Source: Aquimarina longa SW024
GTDB taxonomy: Bacteria; Bacteroidota; Bacteroidia; Flavobacteriales; Flavobacteriaceae
NCBI RefSeq assembly: GCF_001401755.1
Contig: NZ_AVQK01000014.1
Location: forward strand, 62,001 to 126,000
Length of the DNA stretch: 64,000 nucleotides
Reading direction: 5' to 3'
Position numbers and translations under genes: made by a program. Under the pieces are notes generated by a model. It did no database searches. It was not told the DNA's origin and worked only from the letters and a program-made list of their open reading frames with translations. Positions 1-8,522 of the stretch are shown here, piece by piece; within the stretch, counting starts at the first letter, position 1; the number at the start of each line of letters is the position of its first letter.

Positions 1-297
1 GTAGTCCAAATAAAATTTTTGAGCAAGCTTCCCTAATTCATTCCATTTATAACCAGTTTCTGGAAAATCAACTTCTTTACCATTAATTTTCCCTCTATTC
101 CATTTTAAAACAAGCTCTCCCCAACCAATTAAATAAGAAACTAAATTGCATACACTCATTTTTGTTCCTTTAGCATGCCCTTCCATTTCTTTTAGAGTAG
201 AAAACCTCACAGGAATTGTATCTAGATCTTTTTTTAATTTAGAATAGGAATCTTTTATTGAAAAAATTAACTCCTCTTTATTTTTAGGAACAGCCAT
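1..297 (-). CDS. ClbS/DfsB family four-helix protein (3' part missing)
   Basis: The frame opens at an ATG at 297 (MAVPKNKEELIFSIKDSYSK) and runs off the left edge, so only 99 residues are visible. The N-terminus, the segment PVRFSTLKEMEGHAKG and the later VSYLIGWGELVLKW match the ClbS/DfsB (DUF1706) family, soluble helical proteins related to DinB. The founding member, ClbS, protects colibactin producers from their own genotoxin; most homologues have no assigned substrate. No metal-ligand set can be checked in the visible part. Family assignment is from pattern recognition; a protective or small-molecule-modifying role here is only inference. The gene has no obvious operon partner. Confidence 0.8.
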   Translation of the reverse strand, partial: MAVPKNKEELIFSIKDSYSKLKKDLDTIPVRFSTLKEMEGHAKGTKMSVCNLVSYLIGWGELVLKWNRGKINGKEVDFPETGYKWNELGKLAQKFYLDY

Positions 298-416
298 TTT
301 TAAAATTTGTTTATAAAGCCGCTAATTATAAAATCAGCTTCTTTTTTTTATGAGAATTTATGCTATAGAAGCAAAGATAATCTATAGATATAGATTTTTT
401 ATGTATATAAATTAGT

Positions 417-859
417 TTAAACATTCCAGAAAAAACGTTCTTTAGATTTTGATACAGCTCCTAGTTTTTGATAAAAGTTAATAGTCTTTTGGTTAAAATC
501 AGGTGTTTGCCATTGAATAATTTTACAGTTCTTTGATTTGGCATATTCTTTTACTCTTTCCATAATAAACATTCCTAGGCCTTTTCCTCTAGCTTTTTCT
601 TTGATAAACAAACAGTCGAGGTATATGTAGAAATTAGCATCCCATGTAGAAAATTGTTTCATAAACGTAGTATACCCTATAATCTCTTTACTTTCTTCTA
701 TCACTAGGCATTGAGTAGTGGTTGTAGGGGTAAAGAAATGTTCTGATAGGAGGTTAGCTTTATTTTTTTATCGAATTCTGATTTTTCAAAAGACGCATGT
801 AGTTCACATAACGTTACTATTTGTTCTATATCATTCTTTTTAATAGGTCTAATTGTCAT
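417..859 (-). pseudogene. GNAT acetyltransferase, frameshifted
   Basis: Two frames of one GNAT-family N-acetyltransferase are present. The first starts at ATG 859 (MTIRPIKKNDIEQIVTLCEL) and runs as far as EKSEFDKK. A run of seven A on the coding strand (about 765-771) then shifts the frame, and the rest (LVIEESKEIIGYTTFMKQF to the stop at 417) continues in another frame. Adding one A restores DKKNKANLLSEHFFTPTTTT, joining the halves into a protein of about 147 residues. The acetyl-CoA loop is visible as KARGKGLGMFIMERV. The break lies in a homopolymer, so it may be a real mutation, a phase-variable tract or a sequencing error. Substrate unknown. Confidence 0.8.
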
Positions 860-896
860 ACCATATTTTGTTAAATTCTAATTTTTTAAAATAGTA

Positions 897-1289
897 TTAA
901 CATGCACATTCTATAAGGGTGCCTTTTGTAGGATTGGTACCTTCTGTAGCATAGCCATCAAATTTCCACCACTTAATTCCGCCTATTAATTCCTTTACTG
1001 TAAACCCTAATTTAGTTAGTTGTAATGCTCCTTTTGTAGAAGCATTGCATCCAATGCCATCACAATAACATACATACGTTTTTGTCTTATCAAGATGTTT
1101 TGTGTTTTCTGCGGTCATTTCTCTATGAGGTAGGTTAATTGCAGTAGGGATATGTTCTTTTTTAAAGCCAAAAGGTTGTCTTGTATCTATAACACTATAA
1201 TTCATATTTTTTTGTAGAGCATCATATAGATCAGACGGATCCATTTCATAGGCAAGTTTATTTTCATAAAATTCAATTTGTTTTTGCAT
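897..1289 (-). CDS. rhodanese-like domain protein
   Basis: A 130-residue single-domain rhodanese. The pattern VIDTRQPFGFKKEHIPTAIN is the usual entry into the fold, and YVCYCDGIGCNAS carries the active-site loop with Cys76 followed by Cys81. The tail ECAC adds two more cysteines. Single-domain rhodaneses move sulfane sulfur from thiosulfate or persulfides to an acceptor; the acceptor cannot be read here. The gene is divergent from the LysR regulator at 1423, and about 130 bp separates them, so the regulator may well control it. No signal peptide, so it is probably cytoplasmic. Confidence 0.85.
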   Translation of the reverse strand: MQKQIEFYENKLAYEMDPSDLYDALQKNMNYSVIDTRQPFGFKKEHIPTAINLPHREMTAENTKHLDKTKTYVCYCDGIGCNASTKGALQLTKLGFTVKELIGGIKWWKFDGYATEGTNPTKGTLIECAC

Positions 1290-1422
1290 AAGACAGTGAT
1301 TTTATTTTTGATAAAATTATAGATGTTGATAACGGTATTATAATTTTAAAACTGAATGGTTTTCTACTTTAACTGAAAATTTTTCATATACTAGATTCAT
1401 GTATTATCGTACCTTTGAGATT

Positions 1423-2310
1423 ATGGATGTTAAGTATTTTAGATTAGTAAAAACGATTGCTGATGAGGGGAGTATTGCTAATTCATCTGATAAATTATTT
1501 TTAACACAATCTGCATTAAGTCATCAATTAAAGGAGTTAGAAGCACAATTAGGATTTAAGGTATTTCATAGAACTCGAAATAAATGGAGGTTAACGGAAG
1601 AGGGTGATGAGTTATATCGATTAGGAAAAGATGTTTTAGAAAGGATTGATGTAGGTTTTAAGAATATTCATAACATAAGAACAGGTTCAGTTGGTCGTAT
1701 TAAAGTGAGTACAGAATGTTATTCTTTTTACCAAGGGGTACCTCGTTTTATTCAAAAAATGGGAGCTTTGTATCCCGAGATAGAAGTAGATTTGGTTTTA
1801 GAAGCAACACACCAGCCAATTTCTAAGGTTTTATCTCATGATATAGATATTGCAATAGTGACATCAAAACCAAAAAATCATTTGTTATCAAGTGTTGAGG
1901 TTTTTGAAGATGAGATTTTTACAATTATGCATCAAGAAAATAAGTTGAGTGGTGAAGAGTTTCTTAATGCAAGTCATTTTTCTGATATACATCTGATTAT
2001 TCATTCTTTTCCATTAGAAACAGTCTCTGTATATAAACAATTTCTAAAATCTCATAACATACTACCATTTAAGATTTCTGCTGTTCCACTTACAGAAGTT
2101 GCTTTGGAGATGGTTAAAGCTAATATGGGAGTGATATGTATGCCTAAGTGGGCAGTGCAATCATTTACAATTTCTGATGATTTAATTTTTAAAAAAATTA
2201 GTAAAAATGGATTAAAGCGAACACATTATTTGACTTTTCGAAAGTCTGATGAGGATAAAAAATATACTAATGATTTTGTTTTAAATTTTGAAGAACATTT
2301 TTCTAATTAG
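1423..2310 (+). CDS. LysR family transcriptional regulator
   Basis: A 295-residue LysR-type regulator. The N-terminal winged helix is clear: MDVKYFRLVKTIADEGSIAN followed by LFLTQSALSHQLKELEAQLG. The effector domain follows, with an IDIAIVTSKPKNH strand. The frame is open back to an ATG at 1399, but the second ATG at 1423 places the helix-turn-helix at the usual distance from the N-terminus and is preferred. The N-terminus resembles MetR-like LysR proteins of flavobacteria, which hints at sulfur or methionine metabolism, fitting the divergent rhodanese; this is inference. It presumably binds the shared intergenic region 1290-1422. Confidence 0.85.
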   Translation: MDVKYFRLVKTIADEGSIANSSDKLFLTQSALSHQLKELEAQLGFKVFHRTRNKWRLTEEGDELYRLGKDVLERIDVGFKNIHNIRTGSVGRIKVSTECYSFYQGVPRFIQKMGALYPEIEVDLVLEATHQPISKVLSHDIDIAIVTSKPKNHLLSSVEVFEDEIFTIMHQENKLSGEEFLNASHFSDIHLIIHSFPLETVSVYKQFLKSHNILPFKISAVPLTEVALEMVKANMGVICMPKWAVQSFTISDDLIFKKISKNGLKRTHYLTFRKSDEDKKYTNDFVLNFEEHFSN

Positions 2311-2388
2311 TCTAACAAAAATAGAGTTGTAATAATTGTGAATACTGTTTATAGAAGATAAAAATAATATGATTTTTTATTTCTGATA

Positions 2389-2886
2389 TTACATTTTGAT
2401 AAAGGAAATAGAATCTCCTTTTTTTAGATTCCAAGTAGTTGTTAGTTTAGCATTTACTTCTAATACATATTGCGCAGGACCATCTGATGGCAGTAAAGAT
2501 TCATCAAGAGGTCGTGCGTTTTTTTGTATGCTAACAACTTTGTTTTTAGAATCAATAAAAATGATATCTAACGGGATTTTTGTATTTTTCATATAAAATG
2601 AACGAGGAGCTTCTTCGGGGAACATAAATAACATTCCTTGATTGTTTTGCATAGATGTACGATACATCAAACCTGTTTGTATTTGATACTCATCATCAGC
2701 GATCTCGATATTTAATTTTGTAATAGGAGTAGCGATTGAATCTTGTAGATTAAATAAAGAAAGCTCACCTTCTTTAGTAAATGTAATCTCTTTAACAAGG
2801 TTTTGTTTTTCTTTAGAGTCTGTTTTACAAGAAAAAATGCTTAGTATGCAACATGTAATAATAGAGGTGTAAATATGCTTTTTCAT
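2389..2886 (-). CDS. DUF192 domain lipoprotein
   Basis: A 165-residue exported protein with a DUF192 domain: LNIEIADDEYQIQTGLMYRT, then GMLFMFPEEAPRSFYMKNTK and IPLDIIFIDSKNKVVSI are the family's hallmarks. The start at 2886 (MKKHIYTSIITCCILSIFSC) gives a signal sequence ending in a likely lipobox cysteine. A longer frame back to 2958 would translate the terminator hairpin at 2915-2955, so it is rejected. DUF192 proteins are small, secreted or periplasmic, and of unknown biochemical role. Transcription probably starts downstream of that hairpin. Confidence 0.85.
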   Translation of the reverse strand: MKKHIYTSIITCCILSIFSCKTDSKEKQNLVKEITFTKEGELSLFNLQDSIATPITKLNIEIADDEYQIQTGLMYRTSMQNNQGMLFMFPEEAPRSFYMKNTKIPLDIIFIDSKNKVVSIQKNARPLDESLLPSDGPAQYVLEVNAKLTTTWNLKKGDSISFIKM

Positions 2887-2914
2887 ACGTTTTTTTGAAG
2901 AGTTAAATGTAATT

Positions 2915-2955
2915 AAAAAAGCCGCACATTCTAAAGATAAAGTGCGACTTTTTTT
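2915..2955 (-). terminator. rho-independent terminator after the gene at 2979-3509
   Basis: On the minus strand AGTCGCAC pairs with GTGCGGCT (one G-U pair) across a 14-nt loop, followed by a T run; a T run also exists on the other strand. It starts 24 bp after the stop at 2979. Confidence 0.8.
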
Positions 2956-2978
2956 CAACTAATTAACTAACGGTATTG

Positions 2979-3509
2979 TTAAGATTTTATCGAATGAATG
3001 ATCACTGTTTTTTGATCTGTGCAAAAACCAATGAAATAATAGTTATTTTTAATTTTTGATGATGCATAATAAATATATTTCTGATTGCCTGTTTTAATTT
3101 TAATTTTTCGATATGTATTGCTTTCTAGATCAGATTGATCTGTCAGTTTTTTAGATTCTCGAATTTCTTTTAATAGCGTATTGAAATCGTTCTTCGAAAG
3201 CGTTATGGCGGCGGCAGATATATATTCTCCATAAAGATTAGGTAATGTAGCTTCTTTGTAGTTGAAATAAGTACTATTAGGGATATTAAACCCTGTAACT
3301 TCATAGAATTCTTCTTTATAAAAATCTTCGTTAGGATTGCTAGCTATATAAATAAATATAGCTAGCAATATATAGGGGATAAAAAAAGTAATGATCCCTA
3401 TTCTTAGAGCAGCCTTAGGATAAAATCTTTTTATTGTTATATAGATAATAAAAGATATCGATAAGGGAATTCCAATTATTAATAATATGTTTAAAAAAAT
3501 AAAAAGCAT
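2979..3509 (-). CDS. hypothetical two-helix membrane protein
   Basis: 176 residues, not recognised. Two hydrophobic segments lie at about residues 1-25 (MLFIFLNILLIIGIPLSISF) and 38-58 (IITFFIPYILLAIFIYIAS). A soluble domain of about 115 residues follows and probably faces the periplasm. It contains an Ile/Lys-rich beta-strand pattern near the end (KYIYYASSKIKNNYYFIGF). The gene lies 28 bp after creD and on the same strand, and a strong terminator follows it, so it is probably the last gene of the creD unit. Confidence 0.6.
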   Translation of the reverse strand: MLFIFLNILLIIGIPLSISFIIYITIKRFYPKAALRIGIITFFIPYILLAIFIYIASNPNEDFYKEEFYEVTGFNIPNSTYFNYKEATLPNLYGEYISAAAITLSKNDFNTLLKEIRESKKLTDQSDLESNTYRKIKIKTGNQKYIYYASSKIKNNYYFIGFCTDQKTVIIHSIKS

Positions 3510-3537
3510 AAGGTCACTTGTGTTTTGAAATTATATG

Positions 3538-4893
3538 TTATTCATTTTTCCAATCAATCTTACGAGATATCATCATTATCGTTGCCAAAATGAGGAATAA
3601 ACCAATACTTCCTACAAGTAATGCGTAATTCTCTAATTGAATAATTACAAATATGAATGTATACAATGCTGCTAAGGAAGTTGCTATAAAGCCCATGAAC
3701 TTGAAACTTTTTAGAATTGCTTTAGAATACATAGAGATTAAGACTACTACAGCACTGCCAGCAATAGCATATGCTTGTAAAAAACTAGAATGCTCAGATA
3801 TAGAGATTAATAAAATATAAAACATCGTAAGTGCTAGTCCTATCATTAGATATTGAAAAGGATGAATCTGAATCTTGCTTATGGTCTGAATTAAAAAGAA
3901 TACTAAAAAAGTAAGTGCGATGACAAGATACCCATACTTAGCAGCGCGTTCACTTTTTTGATATTCATCTACAGGAATTAGTAGTTTTACTCCAAAAGCA
4001 GAAGAGTTGATATGCGGCAATTCTCCAAAGAATTCTTGTTCAAACTTTCTATTGATTTGTAATACCTTCCAATTAGCTTTAAATCCTTCTTTAGAGATTT
4101 TTTTAGTTTTAGTATCTGGTAAATAGTTACCATTAAAACTAGGAGAAGCCCAATTAGAAGTCATAGATACATTGGTTTCTCGCCCTACAGGGATGAATCT
4201 TAATTGTTCACTTCCGTTAATGATAAGGTCTAGGTTAAAATCAATAGTATGTTCTTTAGGTAATGAAGCCTCTTCTAAAAATTTAGTTTCTAAGGTATTG
4301 GTATATGAGTTTTTGGCATATTTAGATTGTAACGAGTAAGATTCTTTTCCTAGCTTTAGTTCTAAACTGCTACGTATTCCTTTTAGATTTGTAGAATTAA
4401 TTAGTACTGTAGCTTTATTCCACAAGATATCAATAGGTTTGATGTCTTTTGACTCAAAATTGGGAGGTGTAAACGATCCTTTTATTTTTAAATCGGCAGT
4501 ATATACAACAGATTCATAAATACTTCTTCCTAGAGTTTCTGATTCTACTTTAGTATCGATATCTAGTGTATTAGGAAAGAAAAAGGCATGTTTTATAGTA
4601 ATCAGATCTTCTTCTGTATAAGATTTGGTTTTTTCATCCCAGTTCTTTTTTAAAGTATGTATCTGATATGGGATTTTTAATACAGGTCCATATAGTAATA
4701 CTTCATTACCCCATTTTTGGTTAATTTCTTTTACAACTTCTTCTTGTCGGTAAGAGCGCTCTTGTATTAAGTTTTTGATGTATGATAGTGGAATTAATAA
4801 TACAAGAATTAATATTCCGACCATCAACATTCTTATAGTTATTGATGTTTTAAGCCATTGTCCAAAAGACTTTTTTTGTTTTTGCGTTTCCAT
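3538..4893 (-). CDS. creD: CreD family inner membrane protein
   Basis: 451 residues, the usual size for CreD. An N-terminal transmembrane helix (MLMVGILILVLLIPLSYI) is followed by a large periplasmic domain opening with RQEEVVKEINQKWGNEVLLY and GPVLKIPYQ, typical of the family. A cluster of about five helices ends the protein. CreD (Inner membrane protein, cell envelope integrity) is linked in proteobacteria to the CreBC regulon and to beta-lactam and colicin tolerance; its biochemical role is unknown. No creBC genes are here. It is the fourth gene of a minus-strand block headed by the Coq4-like gene, with an 87-bp gap before it, and in Bacteroidota creD commonly sits by a small winged-helix regulator, as here (6450-6743). 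Confidence 0.92.
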   Translation of the reverse strand: METQKQKKSFGQWLKTSITIRMLMVGILILVLLIPLSYIKNLIQERSYRQEEVVKEINQKWGNEVLLYGPVLKIPYQIHTLKKNWDEKTKSYTEEDLITIKHAFFFPNTLDIDTKVESETLGRSIYESVVYTADLKIKGSFTPPNFESKDIKPIDILWNKATVLINSTNLKGIRSSLELKLGKESYSLQSKYAKNSYTNTLETKFLEEASLPKEHTIDFNLDLIINGSEQLRFIPVGRETNVSMTSNWASPSFNGNYLPDTKTKKISKEGFKANWKVLQINRKFEQEFFGELPHINSSAFGVKLLIPVDEYQKSERAAKYGYLVIALTFLVFFLIQTISKIQIHPFQYLMIGLALTMFYILLISISEHSSFLQAYAIAGSAVVVLISMYSKAILKSFKFMGFIATSLAALYTFIFVIIQLENYALLVGSIGLFLILATIMMISRKIDWKNE

Positions 4894-4980
4894 AGATATA
4901 AAAAAATATAATGTTGTATTTAGCTTTAGAAAAAAGAGATATTCATATTGTTTTTTTTTGAGAAGTATATTTCTTAGAAA

Positions 4981-5625
4981 TTACCTCTTTTCTTGATAGT
5001 ATTGAATCATCCTATAGGTGGCTATCAAAAAGATTCCAAATCCTATTGTAAATGCCCAAGTATTTATATACTGAGAAGGGAATAGAATTCTCTTGGTGAC
5101 ATCAGCAATGATTCCTACTGGGTTTTGGATAATATCCCAACTATTCCATCGTAGTACTCTTCCTAGATAAATTCCAAAACCACAAAGAATTAGTATAGCA
5201 TAGCTGATGTAATTAGTGATTTTTTTAGAAAAATACTCAATAAGAAGAGTTTGCATGATCCATAAGGAAGCAAAGCCGATGATTAAGCCATTGATGGCAA
5301 ATGATAAAATGAGTAGTACATCAAACCAAACAGATTGAAGTGTACTTAATTTAATATATTGTAAGTCTGTAAGGATGTATGGTGAGTTTGGTAAAAATGC
5401 TAACCAAATACAGAACCCTATCCAGAAAATATACCATTTTGTTTTTTGTAGGCTTAATAAAAGTACAATGGCATAAGGGATACATGCAAGAAAAAGATTC
5501 CAGACCAGAAATAGGTAAAAAAGGGAATCTGTTTTTAGATATCGAATTATCAATAGTATGAAACTGAATAGTACTGAGATTGTAAACCCTTTGATGAAAG
5601 GTATTTGTTTATGTATCGTGTTCAT
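4981..5625 (-). CDS. DUF1361 domain membrane protein
   Basis: 214 residues with six or seven predicted helices and short loops. The motifs WLAFLPNSPYILTDLQYI and GIYLGRVLRWNSWDI are diagnostic of DUF1361, a polytopic membrane family of unknown function. The gene starts 11 bp after the stop of the small membrane gene at 5637 and lies upstream of creD, so it is probably co-transcribed with both. No catalytic residues are evident. Confidence 0.85.
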   Translation of the reverse strand: MNTIHKQIPFIKGFTISVLFSFILLIIRYLKTDSLFYLFLVWNLFLACIPYAIVLLLSLQKTKWYIFWIGFCIWLAFLPNSPYILTDLQYIKLSTLQSVWFDVLLILSFAINGLIIGFASLWIMQTLLIEYFSKKITNYISYAILILCGFGIYLGRVLRWNSWDIIQNPVGIIADVTKRILFPSQYINTWAFTIGFGIFLIATYRMIQYYQEKR

Positions 5626-5636
5626 TTGTATAGTAT

Positions 5637-5936
5637 TTAAAAAGGATTATTCAGAACTATTGAGATATACCCAATGGTAATAGGGATGTTAAGAACAACA
5701 AGTAGGATTGTTATTAGGTTCTCTTTATAATACTGGTAATTGACAATAGCATTGATGATTAGTTCGATAAAAAAGAATGTGTTTAAGGCCGCGGCAATGA
5801 TGACATAAAATATACCGATCTTGAATACTGTATCAGATTGAGATATTATAAATGATAATAAGATGATCGTTCCTAATATAAAACTTAGTGCAGCTATAAA
5901 GAGTGACTTTTTGTTAATGGTTTGTATAATTTTCAT
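5637..5936 (-). CDS. small hypothetical membrane protein
   Basis: 99 residues with three hydrophobic stretches (about 12-33, 39-63 and 74-96). I do not recognise a family. It starts at an ATG overlapping the stop of the Coq4-like gene by 4 bp (5933-5936), so translational coupling is likely. Its place between the Coq4-like gene and DUF1361 suggests it is part of a membrane-associated operon controlled by the regulator at 6450-6743. Confidence 0.6.
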   Translation of the reverse strand: MKIIQTINKKSLFIAALSFILGTIILLSFIISQSDTVFKIGIFYVIIAAALNTFFFIELIINAIVNYQYYKENLITILLVVLNIPITIGYISIVLNNPF

Positions 5937-6394
5937 AATGATGAGATTAAAAATGTAGTTTTTAATGTTTGTACGGGTTGTTGTAAAAGTTTTTTGTAAT
6001 CTAATTGATGAAATGGATATGCTGTTTTACCTGTTTGATATGCTTTTTTAAACAACTTGAATTTATCAGGGTAGCATATAGATCCTATAACGATCACAGA
6101 GAGTAGGTATAAGCTACGTTTACCATTTCCTAAAAGATAATATTGCATAGCAATCTCTTCGGGAACAGATATGCCTATGCCTGTAAGTACATGAAAAACA
6201 TCATGATTCTCTAGTTTAGGTTGCGGGCTAAAATCATACTGTAATAAAAAACATCCTAGATGAAACCCTAAGCTCTCGTGAGAATACTTAAGTAATGTTT
6301 GTACCGAAATATCCCAAGGGCTTTGAGACTTAAACCATTTTTGATATGGTTTTTTGCTCCATTCATAAATTGTTTCTAAAATATATTTCCTCAT
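5933..6394 (-). CDS. Coq4-like protein
   Basis: 153 residues. The sequence NHDVFHVLTG starts the exact Coq4 zinc motif H-D-x2-H-x11-E (His64, Asp65, His68, Glu80), and the GNGKRSLYLL helix follows. Coq4 in mitochondria and proteobacteria acts in ubiquinone synthesis. Flavobacteriia normally make menaquinone-6, so ubiquinone synthesis is not an expected role and another lipid-binding function is likely (inference). First gene of the creD block. The inverted repeat at 6412-6430 sits 18 bp before its ATG. Confidence 0.8.
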   Translation of the reverse strand: MRKYILETIYEWSKKPYQKWFKSQSPWDISVQTLLKYSHESLGFHLGCFLLQYDFSPQPKLENHDVFHVLTGIGISVPEEIAMQYYLLGNGKRSLYLLSVIVIGSICYPDKFKLFKKAYQTGKTAYPFHQLDYKKLLQQPVQTLKTTFLISSL

Positions 6395-6411
6395 TTTGTT
6401 TAATCTTAAAG

Positions 6412-6430
6412 TACTTTGAATTTCAAAGTA
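6412..6430. promoter_or_regulatory. 19-bp operator-like inverted repeat before the creD block
   Basis: TACTTTG-N5-CAAAGTA, perfect 7-bp arms. The same element, differing in one spacer base, lies before the gene at 6824-7438. Each arm also reads as a TAnTTTG -7 element, so bound protein would probably block transcription. The likely ligand is the winged-helix regulator encoded next to it. The sequence is direct; the role is inferred. Confidence 0.7.
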
Positions 6431-6449
6431 AATTGATAAAAAAATATAG

Positions 6450-6743
6450 CTATTGTTTTAGTAATTTTTCAATAGCCTCTACATGCTTTTTAAAAGCTTC
6501 TCTTCCTTTTTTGGTAACCTTATATTTAGTATTAGGTTTTCTACCTATAAATGATTTTTCGACAAGTATATATTCTTCTTTTTCTAAAGCTTTTGTATGA
6601 CTAGCTAAGTTACCATCAGTAGCACCAAGAAGTTCTTTTAACATCTTAAAATCAGCATATTCATTAACCATTAGTATCGACATGATCCCTAATCGAATTC
6701 GATGATCAAATGCTTTGTTTATATTGTTAATTATACTACTCAT
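6450..6743 (-). CDS. winged-helix transcriptional regulator (HTH_34 type)
   Basis: 97 residues, all one DNA-binding domain: AFDHRIRLGIMSILMVNEYA leads into a helix-turn-helix (LLGATDGNLASHTKALEKEE) and a wing with GRKPNTKYKVTKKGREAFKK. This matches the small HTH_34 / PadR-like regulators found beside creD in Bacteroidota. It lacks a ligand domain, so it probably dimerises and acts as a simple repressor. Its gene follows the membrane protein at 6824-7438 by about 80 bp. Inverted repeats in front of that gene and in front of the Coq4-like gene suggest autoregulation plus control of the creD block. Confidence 0.85.
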   Translation of the reverse strand: MSSIINNINKAFDHRIRLGIMSILMVNEYADFKMLKELLGATDGNLASHTKALEKEEYILVEKSFIGRKPNTKYKVTKKGREAFKKHVEAIEKLLKQ

Positions 6744-6823
6744 TATACTACCTAAATTTTCTTTTTTAGGATTCTATATTTTAGTGATTTATGGATGGCT
6801 AAATTATGAATTTTGGAGTTATT

Positions 6824-7438
6824 TTAATGAGAGTTCGAATCTTCATTAAAATAAATAAGACTTCCATATATAATGTGCATTATACCAAATCCTAAGATCC
6901 AAAACCAAAAGCCATACCCCGGATATATAGCGCATATTAATCCTAGTATAATTTCTATGTATCCTAGATACTTTACATTTCCGATTGTATATTTTGATGC
7001 ATTTACTAATGCTAGTCCATAGAATATTAGCATTAATGATCCTGTTAAGCCATAATGATGACTAGAAATTTTTATAAGTATATAAATACCCCCTGTAACT
7101 AATGGAATTAAAAAAGCGGTAAGCAGCCTTCTTGTTGCGCTAGTCCATAATGTCTCTTGGTTTGTTCTCGCTTTTCTGGTGCTTAATATAATTGCAGTAC
7201 CAATACTTAGGATTGCAACAGCTGCAAGATCTAATAAGATATAGTTAAATATTTTTCCGTCAAGAATTAAGTATTCTCGTCCGCTAATGCTAACAAGGTA
7301 ATACGCTACTACAGCTCCGATAAGAGCATATACCCCTGCTAGGATTCCTGATAAACCACTAAGTGAGAAAAAGCGAGATGATTTATTCATCATATCTTTA
7401 ATCTCAGAAATATCTCTTAAGTATTCTTCTGTATTCAT
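6824..7438 (-). CDS. hypothetical multi-helix membrane protein
   Basis: 204 residues from an ATG at 7438 (MNTEEYLRDISEIKDMMNKS). A soluble amphipathic start of about 25 residues is followed by five or six hydrophobic helices in pairs, with a short cytoplasmic loop (STRKARTNQETLWTS). The longer frame back to 7489 would run through the inverted repeat 7447-7465 and is rejected. Function unknown; this family is often found next to HTH_34 regulators. Probably co-transcribed with the regulator at 6450-6743, for which it could be a membrane partner (inference). Confidence 0.7.
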   Translation of the reverse strand: MNTEEYLRDISEIKDMMNKSSRFFSLSGLSGILAGVYALIGAVVAYYLVSISGREYLILDGKIFNYILLDLAAVAILSIGTAIILSTRKARTNQETLWTSATRRLLTAFLIPLVTGGIYILIKISSHHYGLTGSLMLIFYGLALVNASKYTIGNVKYLGYIEIILGLICAIYPGYGFWFWILGFGIMHIIYGSLIYFNEDSNSH

Positions 7439-7446
7439 ATTAAAAG

Positions 7447-7465
7447 TACTTTGAATTACAAAGTA
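7447..7465. promoter_or_regulatory. 19-bp operator-like inverted repeat before the regulator operon
   Basis: TACTTTG-AATTA-CAAAGTA, 9 bp upstream of the ATG at 7438. It has the same arms and spacing as 6412-6430. Two identical 7-bp-arm elements within about 1 kb, both just before starts on the minus strand, are unlikely to be chance. Confidence 0.7.
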
Positions 7466-7592
7466 AAAATAAAATATTGAATTACACAAGTTTTATTTTT
7501 AAATGATTACTAATTTTATGATGATGTTGTATAATTCATTTTAGAAATTATTTTAATAAGAGTAGTATTTTTTATAGACATCTGAGCAAGAG

Positions 7593-8522
7593 TTATTTCC
7601 ATCGAATTTTAATATAGTTGTCAATTTCTTTTACCTGTTTAGGGATGTTGTTTTTAATTTCTAGAAGCAAGTTTTCAATTAATTTTTCTTTGGTAAAATT
7701 TTTGTTCACTACTATACTTACTTCTCTGGTTGGTTTTGGAGTAGCAAAGGACTTTATATACTTTTTTTCAAAATCTTCTGTGATTGATAATTGAGGAACT
7801 AAAGTGTACCCTAGTCCTGCTTTAACCATATTTTTTACAGTTTGTATTGATCCACTTTCGAATAGAAAAGCTTTGTTACGATGCTTTTCTTTGTCTTGGC
7901 ATATGTTTAGTGTTTGATTTCTAAAACAATGGCCTTCTTCTAAAATTAGAAGATCATCTGGGGTAAGGTCATCTTGTTTTACAATTTCTGATGAGCTAAA
8001 AGCTTTTTGATCCTTACAATATACTAAGAAAGGTTCTTGATATAAGTTTATCTCACGGATCATTTTATCTTCTAAAGGGGTTGAAACTATACCGATATCT
8101 AATGTGCCATTATGTAAGGCATCAATGATAAAATCTGTTTGCATCTCCTTTATTATTAACTTAGTGTTTGGGTTGTTTTTTAAAAAACTTTCTAGAAATA
8201 AGGGAAGTAAATAAGGCGCAATGGTTGGTATGATGCCTAGTGTGTATTTGCCCGAGAGACTAGAGGTGTTACTATATGCAATTTCTTTAAATTCATCAGC
8301 TTCTCTAAGCAAGCTTTTTGCTTTAGCAATTAAAATTTTTCCTATAGGTGTTGGTGTAAGTGGTATTGTATTGCGATCAAATATCGTTGTTCCAATTTCT
8401 TCTTCTAATTTTTTTACCTGAATAGTTAATGTGGGTTGAGTAACAAAACATTCTTCTGCGGCTTTTATATAATGTCTTTTATGATCTAGTGCTATGATAT
8501 ATTTTAATTGCTGAAGTGTCAT
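7593..8522 (-). CDS. oxyR: OxyR, hydrogen peroxide-sensing LysR regulator
   Basis: 309 residues. The LysR helix-turn-helix is at 1-60 (MTLQQLKYIIALDHKRHYIK, with CFVTQPTLTIQVKKLEEEIG). The peroxide switch is visible as EEGHCFRNQTLNIC, with Cys199 and Cys208, the same numbers as in E. coli OxyR; the His and Arg around Cys199 are also kept. OxyR forms a Cys199-Cys208 disulfide on peroxide exposure and activates defence genes. It is divergent from the catalase gene, with 111 bp between the start codons, so it very probably controls the catalase and itself from that gap. Confidence 0.95.
   Translation of the reverse strand: MTLQQLKYIIALDHKRHYIKAAEECFVTQPTLTIQVKKLEEEIGTTIFDRNTIPLTPTPIGKILIAKAKSLLREADEFKEIAYSNTSSLSGKYTLGIIPTIAPYLLPLFLESFLKNNPNTKLIIKEMQTDFIIDALHNGTLDIGIVSTPLEDKMIREINLYQEPFLVYCKDQKAFSSSEIVKQDDLTPDDLLILEEGHCFRNQTLNICQDKEKHRNKAFLFESGSIQTVKNMVKAGLGYTLVPQLSITEDFEKKYIKSFATPKPTREVSIVVNKNFTKEKLIENLLLEIKNNIPKQVKEIDNYIKIRWK

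Noticed and set aside
2887..2958. Longer start for the DUF192 protein
   Set aside because: It would translate the terminator hairpin of the upstream gene; the lipoprotein signal starts at 2886.
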